Source: a virus. Taken from it: 41,482 nt of DNA. This document shows positions 22,271 through 31,024 of the stretch, piece by piece. How positions within the stretch are numbered: position 1 is the first letter of the stretch; the number at the start of each line of letters is the position of its first letter. The stretch is taken from the IMG/VR virus record IMGVR_UViG_3300036766_000090, positions 1-41,482 of that record; one strand, written 5' to 3'. A program made the translations under genes and the position numbers. The notes under the pieces were generated by a model. It saw only the letters and a program-made list of their open reading frames with translations. It searched no databases and was not told where the DNA came from.

Positions 22271-23182
22271 ATGCCTATCACAAATACAGGGTCTATAGCC
22301 CCTCTTTTACTGGCCGGGATTTCATCGGTGTTCCAGAAAACGTACGCGGAAAAAGAGCCGCAGTACGTCAGGTTGTTCGATGCGAGGAACTCAAGCAGGA
22401 ATTACGAAGAAGATGTTGGGCTGACGGGGCTGGGTCTTGCCCCGATCAAACAGGAAGGAGCGCCCGTCCAGTACGATTCGGAGACGACGGATTACATTCA
22501 GAGGTATGTCCATGTGGTGTATGCCCTAGGGTTGGCCATTACAGAGGAAGCCCTGGAAGACGATCAGTATGAAGTCCTTGGCGCCCGTAAAGCCAAACTG
22601 ACCGCGTTCTCGATGAGACAGACCAAAGAGATTGTTCACGCTAACCTGTTTAACCGTGGGTGGGACAGCAACTACCCCATTGGCAACGGCCAGCCGTTGT
22701 TTTCGTCTTCGCACCCGCTCGCCGGAGGCGGGACGGGAAGGAATCAACTTTCTGTCGCGTCCGACCTGTCGGAACTGGCGATTGAACAGGCCCTGATAGA
22801 CATCGCGGACATCCGTACACCCAGGGGTATGAGGATCGCGCTGGAAGGGGTGAGCCTGCATATCCCCAGGGCTTTACAGTTCGAGGCGAAAAGGATTCTT
22901 GGGTCTGTTGGACAGTACAACACCGCCAACAACGCGGTCAACGCCCTGAAAGAAGATGGCGTGTTCAAACAGGGTGTCCACGTTTGCGACTATTTCACCG
23001 ATTCGAACAACTGGTTCATCAAAACCGACTGCCCGGAAGGAGGTAAAAGTTTCCAGCGCAGGAAACTTCGCGTGGCGATTGACAACGATTTTAACAGCGC
23101 GAACCTGCTATTCAAGACGGATGAACGCTACTCGTGCGGCGTGACTGATTGGCGCGGTTATTTCGGTTCTAACCCGGCGTAA
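22271..23182 (+). CDS. Major capsid protein
   Basis: A 303-residue HK97-fold capsid protein of the gpT-like type. ALGLAITEEALEDDQYEVLGARKAKLTAFSMRQTKEIVHANLFNRGW (split, about residues 80-125) and IGNGQPLFSSSHPLAGGGTGRNQLS form the spine-helix and following loop typical of these proteins, and the end has RRKLRVAIDNDFNSANLLFKTDERYSCGVTDWRGYFG. Length fits the family. It follows the decoration-like gene and precedes a hairpin that may limit downstream transcription. It is the probable client of the phage GroES. Confidence 0.88.
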   Translation: MPITNTGSIAPLLLAGISSVFQKTYAEKEPQYVRLFDARNSSRNYEEDVGLTGLGLAPIKQEGAPVQYDSETTDYIQRYVHVVYALGLAITEEALEDDQYEVLGARKAKLTAFSMRQTKEIVHANLFNRGWDSNYPIGNGQPLFSSSHPLAGGGTGRNQLSVASDLSELAIEQALIDIADIRTPRGMRIALEGVSLHIPRALQFEAKRILGSVGQYNTANNAVNALKEDGVFKQGVHVCDYFTDSNNWFIKTDCPEGGKSFQRRKLRVAIDNDFNSANLLFKTDERYSCGVTDWRGYFGSNPA

Positions 23183-23195
23183 CTTTTAAATGAGT

Positions 23196-23220
23196 CCCGG
23201 AGGGTTCAAAGCCTTCCGGG
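23196..23220 (+). terminator. Weak hairpin after the major capsid gene
   Basis: CCCGGA and TCCGGG pair, extended by two more G-C pairs with a bulged T, with an AAAG-type loop. The following sequence is GTTCATGG, so no T run follows. Partial terminators or processing sites often follow capsid genes so that capsid is made in excess; this one is modest. Confidence 0.35.
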
Positions 23221-23284
23221 GTTCATGGTGAATGGGGAGAAAGACTCCCTGTTGGAGACAATGTTCACAGAAAGGATTTAGATC

Positions 23285-23959
23285 ATGCCGACTCGTTTCC
23301 CCGGTGGGTTAACCACCGCAAAAGCGTCCGAGACATTGGGGATGTTCGTTGACGTAGACCCTACAAAATACCATCTTTATTTTGAAGATTTCGACCTTTA
23401 TACTGCCGCGAACTGGACAGTCACAGAGACTGGTGTCGGCACACGCGCTACCGCCGACGAGGACGGGGGTGTCCTTGTTATCACGAACGCCGCAGGTGTT
23501 GCAGACGGCAATTACTTTCAGCTTCTTAAACAGACATTCACGTTTACGGTTGGGAAGAAACTCTGGTTCAAGACCAGATTCAAAATCAGCGATGCGACTT
23601 TGGCGGATTTTATCATCGGGTTACAGGTCAGGGATACCACGCCCCTTGCCGTTTCCGATGGTGTGTACCTGTTCAAACCGACCGGCGCGACCACACTTAA
23701 AGGGTATCAGGATTTCAACAGCGCACAGGTGATAACTTCTTTGGCGCCGTTGGCTAACGGGACGTACGTCACTGCCGGGTTCTATTTCGACGGCGTGTCC
23801 TCAATCTCCTGGTTTGTTAACGATGTGATGGTAAGCAGATCGTCTGCCTTGGTCACGTTGCCCACGACATCGCTCTGCGTCTCGTTCTGCCATAAAAACG
23901 GTGAGGCGGTAGCCAAAATACTGAATCTGGATTACATCTTAGCGGCCAAAGAAAGGTAG
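23285..23959 (+). CDS. Structural protein with LamG/concanavalin-like domain
   Basis: A 224-residue protein. From about residue 38 it has the pattern of a beta-sandwich laminin-G/concanavalin fold: FDLYTAANWTVTE, a middle LWFKTRFKISDATLADFIIGLQV and SISWFVNDVMVS. This fold is often used for sugar binding or capsid surface decoration. It lies between the capsid and neck genes, so it is likely a virion surface protein. It is unusually far (100 bases) from the preceding gene and has AAAGGA upstream. Confidence 0.6.
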   Translation: MPTRFPGGLTTAKASETLGMFVDVDPTKYHLYFEDFDLYTAANWTVTETGVGTRATADEDGGVLVITNAAGVADGNYFQLLKQTFTFTVGKKLWFKTRFKISDATLADFIIGLQVRDTTPLAVSDGVYLFKPTGATTLKGYQDFNSAQVITSLAPLANGTYVTAGFYFDGVSSISWFVNDVMVSRSSALVTLPTTSLCVSFCHKNGEAVAKILNLDYILAAKER

Positions 23960-23969
23960 GAGGTGACGT

Positions 23970-24581
23970 ATGCGGCCAGTTAACCGCACTTACACGCCTA
24001 CAACGCTAAACGCTTCCGGGTTCGCCCTGAACGTCACCGGCGCGGTGTGGGCGCTTACAGCCAACACGGTAGGCGACGGCGTGGCTCATCAAGTCACGAT
24101 CAAGAACAACTCCGCTACAGACCATTCAGCCAAGACGGCGGTAATCACTGGAAATAACGCGGATGGCGCGACGCAGACGGAAACGATAAACCTTCCGGCA
24201 GGCACGGCCACTACGACAAGCGCGTTGTATTTCCTGACCGTTACCAGCGTTGTCCCGTCGGCGACAATCGGCGCAGATACCATGAATTTGGGCTGGAACA
24301 ACTTGATTGCCACTCCGATGGTGGTATGCGACCCGTATCGTCAATCTGCCCCCAGGCTGACTGTGGAGGTCACAGGAACAATCAATTTCACCGGGCAAGA
24401 ATGTTATGACGATCCCTTTGTTCAGGGAGTTGTCCCGGCCTGGTTCACAATCACAGCGTTGAGCGGGAAAACGGCAAACACCTCAACGGACGCGGATGGA
24501 GGGATTACGGGATTCCGAGTGATAACGGCATCGTTCACCGCTGGGGCCACATTGAAGGTAGGCGTTTTGACCAGGAGATAA
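23970..24581 (+). CDS. Structural protein, beta-rich
   Basis: A 203-residue protein rich in Thr, Ala, Val and Gly. It contains Ig/beta-sandwich-like runs (HQVTIKNNSATDHSAKTAVITG, TQTETINLPAG, LYFLTVTSVVPSATIG). Such proteins occur as capsid surface or adaptor components. It follows the previous gene by 10 bases and AGGAGGTGA. No family can be named. Confidence 0.6.
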   Translation: MRPVNRTYTPTTLNASGFALNVTGAVWALTANTVGDGVAHQVTIKNNSATDHSAKTAVITGNNADGATQTETINLPAGTATTTSALYFLTVTSVVPSATIGADTMNLGWNNLIATPMVVCDPYRQSAPRLTVEVTGTINFTGQECYDDPFVQGVVPAWFTITALSGKTANTSTDADGGITGFRVITASFTAGATLKVGVLTRR

Positions 24582-24588
24582 AAAGGAC

Positions 24589-24831
24589 ATGGCTTGGGAA
24601 AAAGGCACAGCGAACGCCGATTGTGACGTGTGTGGTGAGACACTTAAATTATCCGATCTCCGTAAAGAATGGAATGGGCTGATGGCGTGTGATGGGTGTT
24701 GGGAACCCCGGCATCCCAACGACAAAGGCCCTATAGGGGTTGGCCGGGAAAAGCAAATATCACAAAACCTGCGTCCTCGTCCGGATTTAGATTTTTTATC
24801 TCCGGGCGATGTAAAAGAGTCTGACCTGTAA
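24589..24831 (+). CDS. Small zinc-ribbon protein in the head module
   Basis: An 80-residue protein with CDVC (residues 12-15) and CDGCWEPRHP (34-43), a four-Cys zinc-ribbon layout. The CWEPRHP sequence recurs in small phage proteins encoded beside neck or tail genes. The last base of its stop is the first base of the next gene. Its role may be structural. Confidence 0.7.
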   Translation: MAWEKGTANADCDVCGETLKLSDLRKEWNGLMACDGCWEPRHPNDKGPIGVGREKQISQNLRPRPDLDFLSPGDVKESDL

Positions 24832-25766
24832 TGACGACATCCGGCGTAACTGGTTTTGCGTTCACACGCGACAATATCATCACGATGGCGCTTAACCAGA
24901 TAGGCGTTTACTCTAAAAACGCAGTGATAGACAACAATGACCTTGTGGACGCAACGAGAGCTTTAAACCTTCTCCTACTGGCATGGCAGAATATCGGGTT
25001 ATCGCTGTCAAGAATCCAGGATTGTTACCTGTTTACGAAAGCCGGACAAGCGTCGTACACGCTGGGTGGGCCTTCTTCCGAAAACATCACCGAGAACTAC
25101 ACGCAAACGAAATTGTCCACAAGCGCGGCGGCTGGCGCGGGGACTGTGACCATGGTTTCCGCCGCCGGACTTTCAATTGGGATGTTCGTTGGCGTGATGA
25201 TGGATGGCGGGATAATCCATTGGACAACGACCACAAACGCCGTAAACCCGGTTGGGTTGACTGTAGTTATGGCGGGCGCGGCGGCGGCAGGGAACGCCGT
25301 GTACGTTTACGCTACGAAAATTCAAAGACCGTTAAGGGTTATTTCTGCGCGGCGCCGGACATCCGGCGGATACGACATCCCAATTAGCGTTAAAGCCAGG
25401 GAAGACTACAACAACTTGCCAAACAAAAAAGGTAGTGGTAGTCCCTTAATGATTTATTACGATCCCCGTCGGGAAACTTACGGCACGTTGTACGCATGGT
25501 TAACCCCGAAAGACGAGAAAGAGATTATATGTCTGACCGTGATTCGCCCGATAGAGGTGTTCACCGCCGGGAACCAGACACCCGACCTACCGGCTGAATT
25601 TTACGATGCGCTTGTGAGTAATCTGGCGCTGAAATTGGCGAATGAATACCACGAAGTCAGCCCGGAGATTTACGCAAAAATCCAGGAGGCGGCGGCGCAA
25701 AGCCTTATGGCCGCGCATCTGTTTGACAACGAGCTGGCTTCAATCCAGTTTGAACCGGAAAGATAA
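24831..25766 (+). CDS. P22 gp4-like tail-neck adaptor
   Basis: A 311-residue protein similar to P22 gp4, which binds the portal after packaging and joins it to the tail. Family sequences: RDNIITMALNQIGVY (about residues 13-27), DLVDATRALNLLLLAWQNIGLSLSR (37-61), RRRTSGGYDIPISVKAREDYNNLP and the C-terminal LPAEFYDALVSNLALKLANEYH. P22 gp4 is only 166 residues; the difference is partly an inserted beta-rich domain (about residues 85-165). ATG overlaps the zinc-ribbon stop. Confidence 0.85.
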   Translation: MTTSGVTGFAFTRDNIITMALNQIGVYSKNAVIDNNDLVDATRALNLLLLAWQNIGLSLSRIQDCYLFTKAGQASYTLGGPSSENITENYTQTKLSTSAAAGAGTVTMVSAAGLSIGMFVGVMMDGGIIHWTTTTNAVNPVGLTVVMAGAAAAGNAVYVYATKIQRPLRVISARRRTSGGYDIPISVKAREDYNNLPNKKGSGSPLMIYYDPRRETYGTLYAWLTPKDEKEIICLTVIRPIEVFTAGNQTPDLPAEFYDALVSNLALKLANEYHEVSPEIYAKIQEAAAQSLMAAHLFDNELASIQFEPER

Positions 25767-25768
25767 TA

Positions 25769-28039
25769 ATGGCAAACCTTTATCCGCTACCACGGCAGCA
25801 TTATCACGCTTCGGACGGTACCCTTGCGGCGGGTTATCTTCTTTGTTTTTACGAACCCGGCACGGCAAACGCGAAAACAACCTGGAAAGATTTTTTACAG
25901 GTCGCCACGAACACCAACCCCGTAACATTGGATGCGAGAGGTGAGGCCGATGCGTGGCTTTCAGGCGTATATGACGTTGTGTTCAAGACTCCTGCCGGAG
26001 CGACTGTGTGGTCTGTCGCAAACTATCAGGGAGGTTCGTTGACGACCAACGTATCTAATCAAGAAGGGTGGGTTAACAACGGGTCGTTCGAGATGGATAG
26101 CGATGGGGATGGGATACCGGACAATTGGGACATTGTGAAATATACGCCGTCCGGGGCGTTCTCGCTGGATTCATCCACACAGGGCGATGGGGTGAGTTCC
26201 GCTAAATTCACCAGTGTCGGGATTGGCGGCGGGTACGCGCAGACTCCGGCATATCTTCCTGTTTCGGAGTTAGAGACATATTTTCTCTCGTTCAAGTACA
26301 AATCGTCCGTGGTTAACGTGCGGAACGTGGTGGAAATTTATTGGTACACGTCAATTTTGGGGAGCCTTGCAACATCCATAATCATTGACGAATCACTGGT
26401 AAACCCAACGACGTGGACAATAAAACAGGTGAATATCACGCCTCCGGCGACCGCCAGATATGCAAAAGTGCGCCTGACGGGGTGCCATTCATCGGGAGGG
26501 ATATCGGGGAGTACATGGTTTGACGACGTGGTTTTTAGGAAAAGTCGAGTAGAACTCGGAGCGTCAAACCGTGTAGTTGTGGATGGTGATTGGCTTACCT
26601 TGAGCCAAGATGTGTCCAAAATGAGGCAAGGTTCCGCATCGGCCGTTACCACTGTAGTTTTGACAGGGATAATTACGAACGGCTACCCTGAAATCACCGG
26701 GCTTAGTTCCACCGCAGGATTGTCCGTTGGAATGCTTGCGACGGGTACGGGCATCGGAAATCCTCCAAACCGGATCGTCTCCATAGATAGCTCTACGCAG
26801 GTGTCATTAGCCGGGGGCGCCACAAGTAACGGGTCTACTTTAATAACATTTATGGCCAGCCTGTATTCGTTGGTTGGCGATACGGTGATGCTGTACAAAT
26901 CCCACAATTGCCCGATCAATTCGTTCGGGTGTTTCGACGTGCGAGACGAGACGGAAAAAGGGCAGTTATGGGTATTGACGGAATCCGGGATCATAAACAC
27001 CTATGCTATAGCGTCCGGGACGGCGGGCACAATTATTCTCGCCGCCGATTTCACATTGACCAGCGCTATTGATCTGAACACCCCCGTCCCGGTAGATATA
27101 CTGAACAACAAATTCATCAATCCCGGCATGGCGATTGACCAGTTGCACGAAGGCGCGGCGCAGACTATCACAGCAGGAGCCGCACTCGCCTACACAGTTG
27201 ACCAATGGTACGCCTACTGCACGGCCGCAAACGTCACAGGCCAACGGGTCGCAGGGGCGGGACAAACGCGAAAAAGGTACCAGTTCACCGGCGCGGCATC
27301 GGTTACGGGTATCGGATTCGCTCAACGAATGGAGGCAGTCAATACTTACGACATGAACGGGCAAACCTGCACGTTGTCCGTTGATTTGTCGAACACCTTA
27401 CTCACGACCGTCAACTGGGCGGTCTATTACGCAAATTCTACAGACGCATTCGGCACGGTCGCCACGCCAACGCGCACTTTAATAGCGAACGGGTCATTCA
27501 CGGTTACAAACGTGGTGACTCGGTATAAAAATAAAATAGCGATCCCGTCCGCCGCGACGACCGGGATAGAGGTGGTGTTTACGGTTGGGGCGCAGATATC
27601 CGGGACATGGACTATTGCTAACGCAGACCTCCGGGTCGGGGCCGCGCCGGTTCCGTTCGGGGAGAGACCGTATCAACTAGAACTTGCATTATGCCAAAGG
27701 TATTTTTGGAAATCTTTCCCATACGGAACCGCTCCGGCGCAAAACGCGGGGGGTAATGGGGCGCTATCTTTTATCGCGGGGAAAGCGGGAGCGAACATTG
27801 AACATTCTCCATCGTGGCTATTCCCCGTGCCTATGAGGGTTGTCCCTACAATGACCTACTACAACCCTTCGGCGGCCAATGCTAATGTTCGTGACCAAAC
27901 TGCCAGCGCGGATTGTTCTGCGGCTGTAACCGACGTAGTCTCGGAAAGCGAAATCCAGATATACGCTCTAACTGGCAACGCCTCTACCGTCGTTGGAAAC
28001 TTACTTCTTATCCACGCCACTGCCGCCGCCAGATTATAG
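25769..28039 (+). CDS. Tail fibre or receptor-binding protein
   Basis: A 756-residue receptor-binding protein. The start (YPLPRQHYHASDGTLAAGYLLCFYEPGT) is a conserved virion-attachment domain of podoviral fibres (residues 1-90). Residues 104-270 resemble a carbohydrate-binding beta-sandwich; SDGDGIPDNW is a calcium-binding loop that commonly marks such modules. The middle includes a 335-420 Gly/Ser/Thr-rich segment. The end (PFGERPYQLELALCQRYF, about 630-650, and what follows) is the C-terminal head of phage fibres. It likely decides host specificity with the small gene downstream. Confidence 0.85.
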   Translation: MANLYPLPRQHYHASDGTLAAGYLLCFYEPGTANAKTTWKDFLQVATNTNPVTLDARGEADAWLSGVYDVVFKTPAGATVWSVANYQGGSLTTNVSNQEGWVNNGSFEMDSDGDGIPDNWDIVKYTPSGAFSLDSSTQGDGVSSAKFTSVGIGGGYAQTPAYLPVSELETYFLSFKYKSSVVNVRNVVEIYWYTSILGSLATSIIIDESLVNPTTWTIKQVNITPPATARYAKVRLTGCHSSGGISGSTWFDDVVFRKSRVELGASNRVVVDGDWLTLSQDVSKMRQGSASAVTTVVLTGIITNGYPEITGLSSTAGLSVGMLATGTGIGNPPNRIVSIDSSTQVSLAGGATSNGSTLITFMASLYSLVGDTVMLYKSHNCPINSFGCFDVRDETEKGQLWVLTESGIINTYAIASGTAGTIILAADFTLTSAIDLNTPVPVDILNNKFINPGMAIDQLHEGAAQTITAGAALAYTVDQWYAYCTAANVTGQRVAGAGQTRKRYQFTGAASVTGIGFAQRMEAVNTYDMNGQTCTLSVDLSNTLLTTVNWAVYYANSTDAFGTVATPTRTLIANGSFTVTNVVTRYKNKIAIPSAATTGIEVVFTVGAQISGTWTIANADLRVGAAPVPFGERPYQLELALCQRYFWKSFPYGTAPAQNAGGNGALSFIAGKAGANIEHSPSWLFPVPMRVVPTMTYYNPSAANANVRDQTASADCSAAVTDVVSESEIQIYALTGNASTVVGNLLLIHATAAARL

Positions 28040-28047
28040 GAGCGATT

Positions 28048-28455
28048 ATGTATCAGGAAACAAGAAATATTCAATCTGGCGATGTCATGGGGATAATCCG
28101 GGACGACGGGGTAAACATCCCTTTGGCCACAGGCAACCCCGATTATCAGCGATACATCGAATGGGTGGCGCAGGGTAACGCGCCCACGCCTGACCCGGAG
28201 TGGACGCTGGCGAAAGTGAAAAACAAAAAGATTGCCACCATCAATAGCGAATGTACGAGCCGTATCATTTTAAAATGGCCGCTGGGATTGCAATCGAGCA
28301 TCAACATGGGTTTGTATCCCGCACTCGTTGACCAATGCAGGGTAGATATCGCCGCCACTGTGGACGCATCAAATACGCAGGGGCGTGACGTTGTGAACGC
28401 CTGCGCTAGCATAGCGGCTGTGCAGGCCGTAACGATCAATTGGCCTATCATCTAA
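28048..28455 (+). CDS. Tail-fibre-associated or assembly-like protein
   Basis: A 135-residue protein. Its start GIIRDDGVNIPLATGNPDYQRYIEWVAQGNAPTPDPE (split, residues 15-50) matches small proteins encoded after tail fibres (tail fibre assembly or XkdW-like). The remainder is helical. ATAGGAGCG precedes the ATG; the frame is open to 27913, inside the fibre gene, so the internal start is preferred. Confidence 0.65.
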   Translation: MYQETRNIQSGDVMGIIRDDGVNIPLATGNPDYQRYIEWVAQGNAPTPDPEWTLAKVKNKKIATINSECTSRIILKWPLGLQSSINMGLYPALVDQCRVDIAATVDASNTQGRDVVNACASIAAVQAVTINWPII

Positions 28456-28475
28456 CAATAAAGGAGTAATAAAAA

Positions 28476-28640
28476 ATGCCGAACGGAGTAAGTTTCGATT
28501 TGGTCTCGCATCAAGCAGACGTGGCTAAACGTAAGGCCGCGAAAGACGAATATGGCGCGGATGTGGACAAAGACAAGGTCACGCCTAAAGCCCTCAATGA
28601 CCGGTTAGCGAGGGTGGAGACACTGGTAGGGTTACGATGA
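28476..28640 (+). CDS. Small hypothetical protein
   Basis: A 54-residue charged protein with a helical C-terminus (KVTPKALNDRLARVETLVGLR) and AAAGGAG ribosome site. It may be a short tail-associated or regulatory protein. No family is recognised. An AT-rich gap of 36 bases follows before the next start. Confidence 0.6.
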   Translation: MPNGVSFDLVSHQADVAKRKAAKDEYGADVDKDKVTPKALNDRLARVETLVGLR

Positions 28641-28676
28641 TGACGGCGGGCATATATGTATATATAAGGAGATATA

Positions 28677-28919
28677 ATGGGCGACCTTAACGAAGAATGC
28701 TCAAAATTTCAGATTCAAACTGCTGTTGACATCGGCAAATTCGGAGTGAAACTTGATGCGATGGCAGACGAGTTTCAACGAGTGAGTGAATCTACTCTCG
28801 CAAGGCTGGAGGCATTGGAACGGGAAAATAAAACAGTTTCCCGGATGGTAATAGGAATATTATCTACAGGGTTGATGGGCGCGGCCAGTATTATATATCA
28901 CAACTTGAGCGGGAAATGA
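28677..28919 (+). CDS. XhlA-like membrane protein
   Basis: An 80-residue protein: an N-terminal helix with heptads (residues 15-52), then a C-terminal membrane segment VIGILSTGLMGAASIIYHN (about 57-76). This is the layout of the hemolysin XhlA family, which co-acts with holins in lysis. AAGGAGATATA precedes the ATG. Its stop overlaps the endolysin start (ATGA), which supports a lysis role. Confidence 0.7.
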   Translation: MGDLNEECSKFQIQTAVDIGKFGVKLDAMADEFQRVSESTLARLEALERENKTVSRMVIGILSTGLMGAASIIYHNLSGK

Positions 28920-29428
28920 TAGACAAAGTAGACGGCCTCCAACCCTTTTTCAAGCGTTTAATCTTGGCTCATAAAATATTATGCACAAGGGAATTTAAGC
29001 CTCAAGGCATAGGGATATACTATAATTGTGGTTATCGCTCTGTTATAGAGCAAGACAAACTTTATGCTATTGGCAGGAGTGATGGAGATATAAGAAAAAC
29101 GGTTACGAATGCGAAAGGCGGGGAATCTTATCATCAATATGGCTGGGCTGTGGATTTTTGTCCTGTTGCAGGAGGCAAGTTATTGTGGGATGACGCTACC
29201 ACCTTTGAACGGTTTGGGATGTTCGCAGAATCATTAGGTTTGGAATGGGGTGGCAGATTTAAAAGCCGCGATATGCCTCATATTCAAATGACAGGGGGGC
29301 TGTCTTGCCCGGCCATGAAAACCTTGAGCGTGAACAATATTGATGGACATATTGAAGCTAGATACAAATCTTCTGGAATGATGTCCGTTTTAGAACTTGT
29401 AGAACAAGGAGGAGGAAATAATGTTTGA
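28916..29428 (+). CDS. M15-type endolysin (L-alanyl-D-glutamate peptidase)
   Basis: A 170-residue peptidoglycan endopeptidase of the M15 (VanY/CwlK, T5-endolysin) type, cutting the stem peptide at lysis. Zinc ligands and catalytic motifs are visible: GYRSVIEQDKLYAIGR (39-54), SYHQYGWAVDF with His73 and Asp80, and MPHIQ with His122. It has no signal peptide, so it needs a holin to reach the wall. The XhlA-like gene is directly upstream. Confidence 0.92.
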   Translation: MIDKVDGLQPFFKRLILAHKILCTREFKPQGIGIYYNCGYRSVIEQDKLYAIGRSDGDIRKTVTNAKGGESYHQYGWAVDFCPVAGGKLLWDDATTFERFGMFAESLGLEWGGRFKSRDMPHIQMTGGLSCPAMKTLSVNNIDGHIEARYKSSGMMSVLELVEQGGGNNV

Positions 29429-30227
29429 TTCTGTGAAAAAGGGATTTCAGATAATATGGCGATGGTTAAGGGAAAATATTTTGTACGTCGTTATCATCCT
29501 GATACTGCAAGGATGCTTGACGTTAAATCCAGCCGTGAAACAAACAATGTTGGACGGAGTGACGTATGCGGCGGAAAAGATGGATTGCGAGAAACAAGGG
29601 AAGGACTACAAATGCGAAAGCCCGATGGTGAATTGCCTGTGCGTGGAGAGGCCGAAACTACCGCCAGCCACGCCTGTTATTGTCCCGCCTCCCTCCGTGA
29701 TTGTCCCTCCTGTCGTGGTTCCTCCTGTCGTGGTTCCGCCACCAGTGGTTATTTCGAGCTCCCACCTGCTTCAACCCGGTGAATCGCTCGACCTGATTGT
29801 CAAGAATAGCTCCGTCGCGTTCTGGATTAAAGGACTTCGGATGTTCCACACGAATCCTGACCGGGATCACATATTCCTGTTCGTCAAATGGCTCAAGAAT
29901 GGCAAGGAGTCGAACATCAACGTAGATATGACGAACGGGGCGACGCGGCTTATCACCCAGCGGTTTGATGGCGGTTGTGGACAGGCCAAATGCGAGAGGC
30001 AGGATGTCAACCCGGTGGACTGGAATCCGGCCACGACCTACAAAATAATCATGTCATGGAATCCCGATTTCAGCGTCCACATGGAAGCTTTCAGCCCTGA
30101 CGGTTCGAGTTTTGCGGCGTGGGATAACACGCTATGGGCTGATCCCGGACAGCTTATACGAGCCAGCGTAGGAAGCCCGTTTGGAGCGTACCCGATGCCG
30201 GATATTTTGGAGGCGTTGGCTCCGTGA
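29421..30227 (+). CDS. Pro/Val-linker lipoprotein
   Basis: A 268-residue protein in the lysis region. A basic and Trp-rich start leads to a membrane segment NILYVVIILILQGC; LQGC (residues 29-32) is a lipobox. A Pro/Val linker (residues 85-110; PPVVVPP repeats, encoded by a 15-bp tandem repeat CCTCCTGTCGTGGTT at 29706 and 29721) precedes a 150-residue beta-rich domain. In this position a spanin or a surface-bound carbohydrate-binding lipoprotein are options. The linker would let the distal domain cross the periplasm. Confidence 0.6.
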   Translation: MFDSVKKGFQIIWRWLRENILYVVIILILQGCLTLNPAVKQTMLDGVTYAAEKMDCEKQGKDYKCESPMVNCLCVERPKLPPATPVIVPPPSVIVPPVVVPPVVVPPPVVISSSHLLQPGESLDLIVKNSSVAFWIKGLRMFHTNPDRDHIFLFVKWLKNGKESNINVDMTNGATRLITQRFDGGCGQAKCERQDVNPVDWNPATTYKIIMSWNPDFSVHMEAFSPDGSSFAAWDNTLWADPGQLIRASVGSPFGAYPMPDILEALAP

Positions 30228-31024
30228 TTCACAAAGGAAAAGTCAAGTCGTCCAACATGGAATCCGTCCCTTTCTTCCCGTGGGTGGGCGGCAAACGCCG
30301 CCTGGCAAAACACATCATCCCGCTGTTCACGAAACACACCTGCTATGTGGAGGTGTTCGCTGGAGCGGCGGCGATTTTCTTCTTAAAAGAGCCGTCGAAG
30401 GTCGAGATTCTGAACGACCTCAACGGCGAGCTGATAAACCTGTATAGGGTGGTGCAACATCATCTAGAGGAGTTCTTCAAACAATTTAAATGGGTGTTGC
30501 CGAGCCGGAAAATTTACGGGTGGCTACAAGATACGCCGCCGGAAACACTGACAGATATACAGAGGGCGGCGCGGTTTTACTATCTGCAAAAAACGAGCTT
30601 CGGAGGGAAGGTGGGTGCTCAGAGCTATGGCACGGCCACAACAAGCCCAGCGCGGCTAAACCTGCTACGCTTCGAAGAGGAGCTGAGCGCGGCACATCTA
30701 CGTCTTGCCCGTGTGCAGGTGGAGAATCTGGACTGGCGCGAGTGCCTGCGCCGATATGACCGCCCGCATACGCTGTTTTATCTTGATCCTCCATATATGC
30801 AAGCCCACAAAGGGCAGTACGGTGTAACTATGCGTTTAGAGGAGTACGCGGAGATGGGAGAAATCGTGCGAGGACTTAAAGGTAAGGCTGTCGTCAGCGT
30901 GTGTGGACATGACGAAATGCGCGCCTCCTTTAAAGGCCTGCCGATGAAAACGGTGGATGTAAAATACTCCGTCAACAAGGATAAACTGACGGCGCGGAAG
31001 GAACTGGTTATATGGAAAACGTGA
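30224..31024 (+). CDS. dam: DNA adenine methylase (D12/Dam type)
   Basis: A 266-residue N6-adenine methylase. Motif X/I: PFFPWVGGKRRL (16-27) and VEVFAGAAAIFF (42-53); motif IV: LDPPY (187-191). It would methylate phage DNA and protect it from host restriction. The GTG at 30224 overlaps the previous stop; ATG at 30257 (MESVPFF) is an alternative that gives the more typical N-terminus. Unusually, it lies inside the late lysis region rather than the early operon. Confidence 0.92.
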   Translation: MIHKGKVKSSNMESVPFFPWVGGKRRLAKHIIPLFTKHTCYVEVFAGAAAIFFLKEPSKVEILNDLNGELINLYRVVQHHLEEFFKQFKWVLPSRKIYGWLQDTPPETLTDIQRAARFYYLQKTSFGGKVGAQSYGTATTSPARLNLLRFEEELSAAHLRLARVQVENLDWRECLRRYDRPHTLFYLDPPYMQAHKGQYGVTMRLEEYAEMGEIVRGLKGKAVVSVCGHDEMRASFKGLPMKTVDVKYSVNKDKLTARKELVIWKT

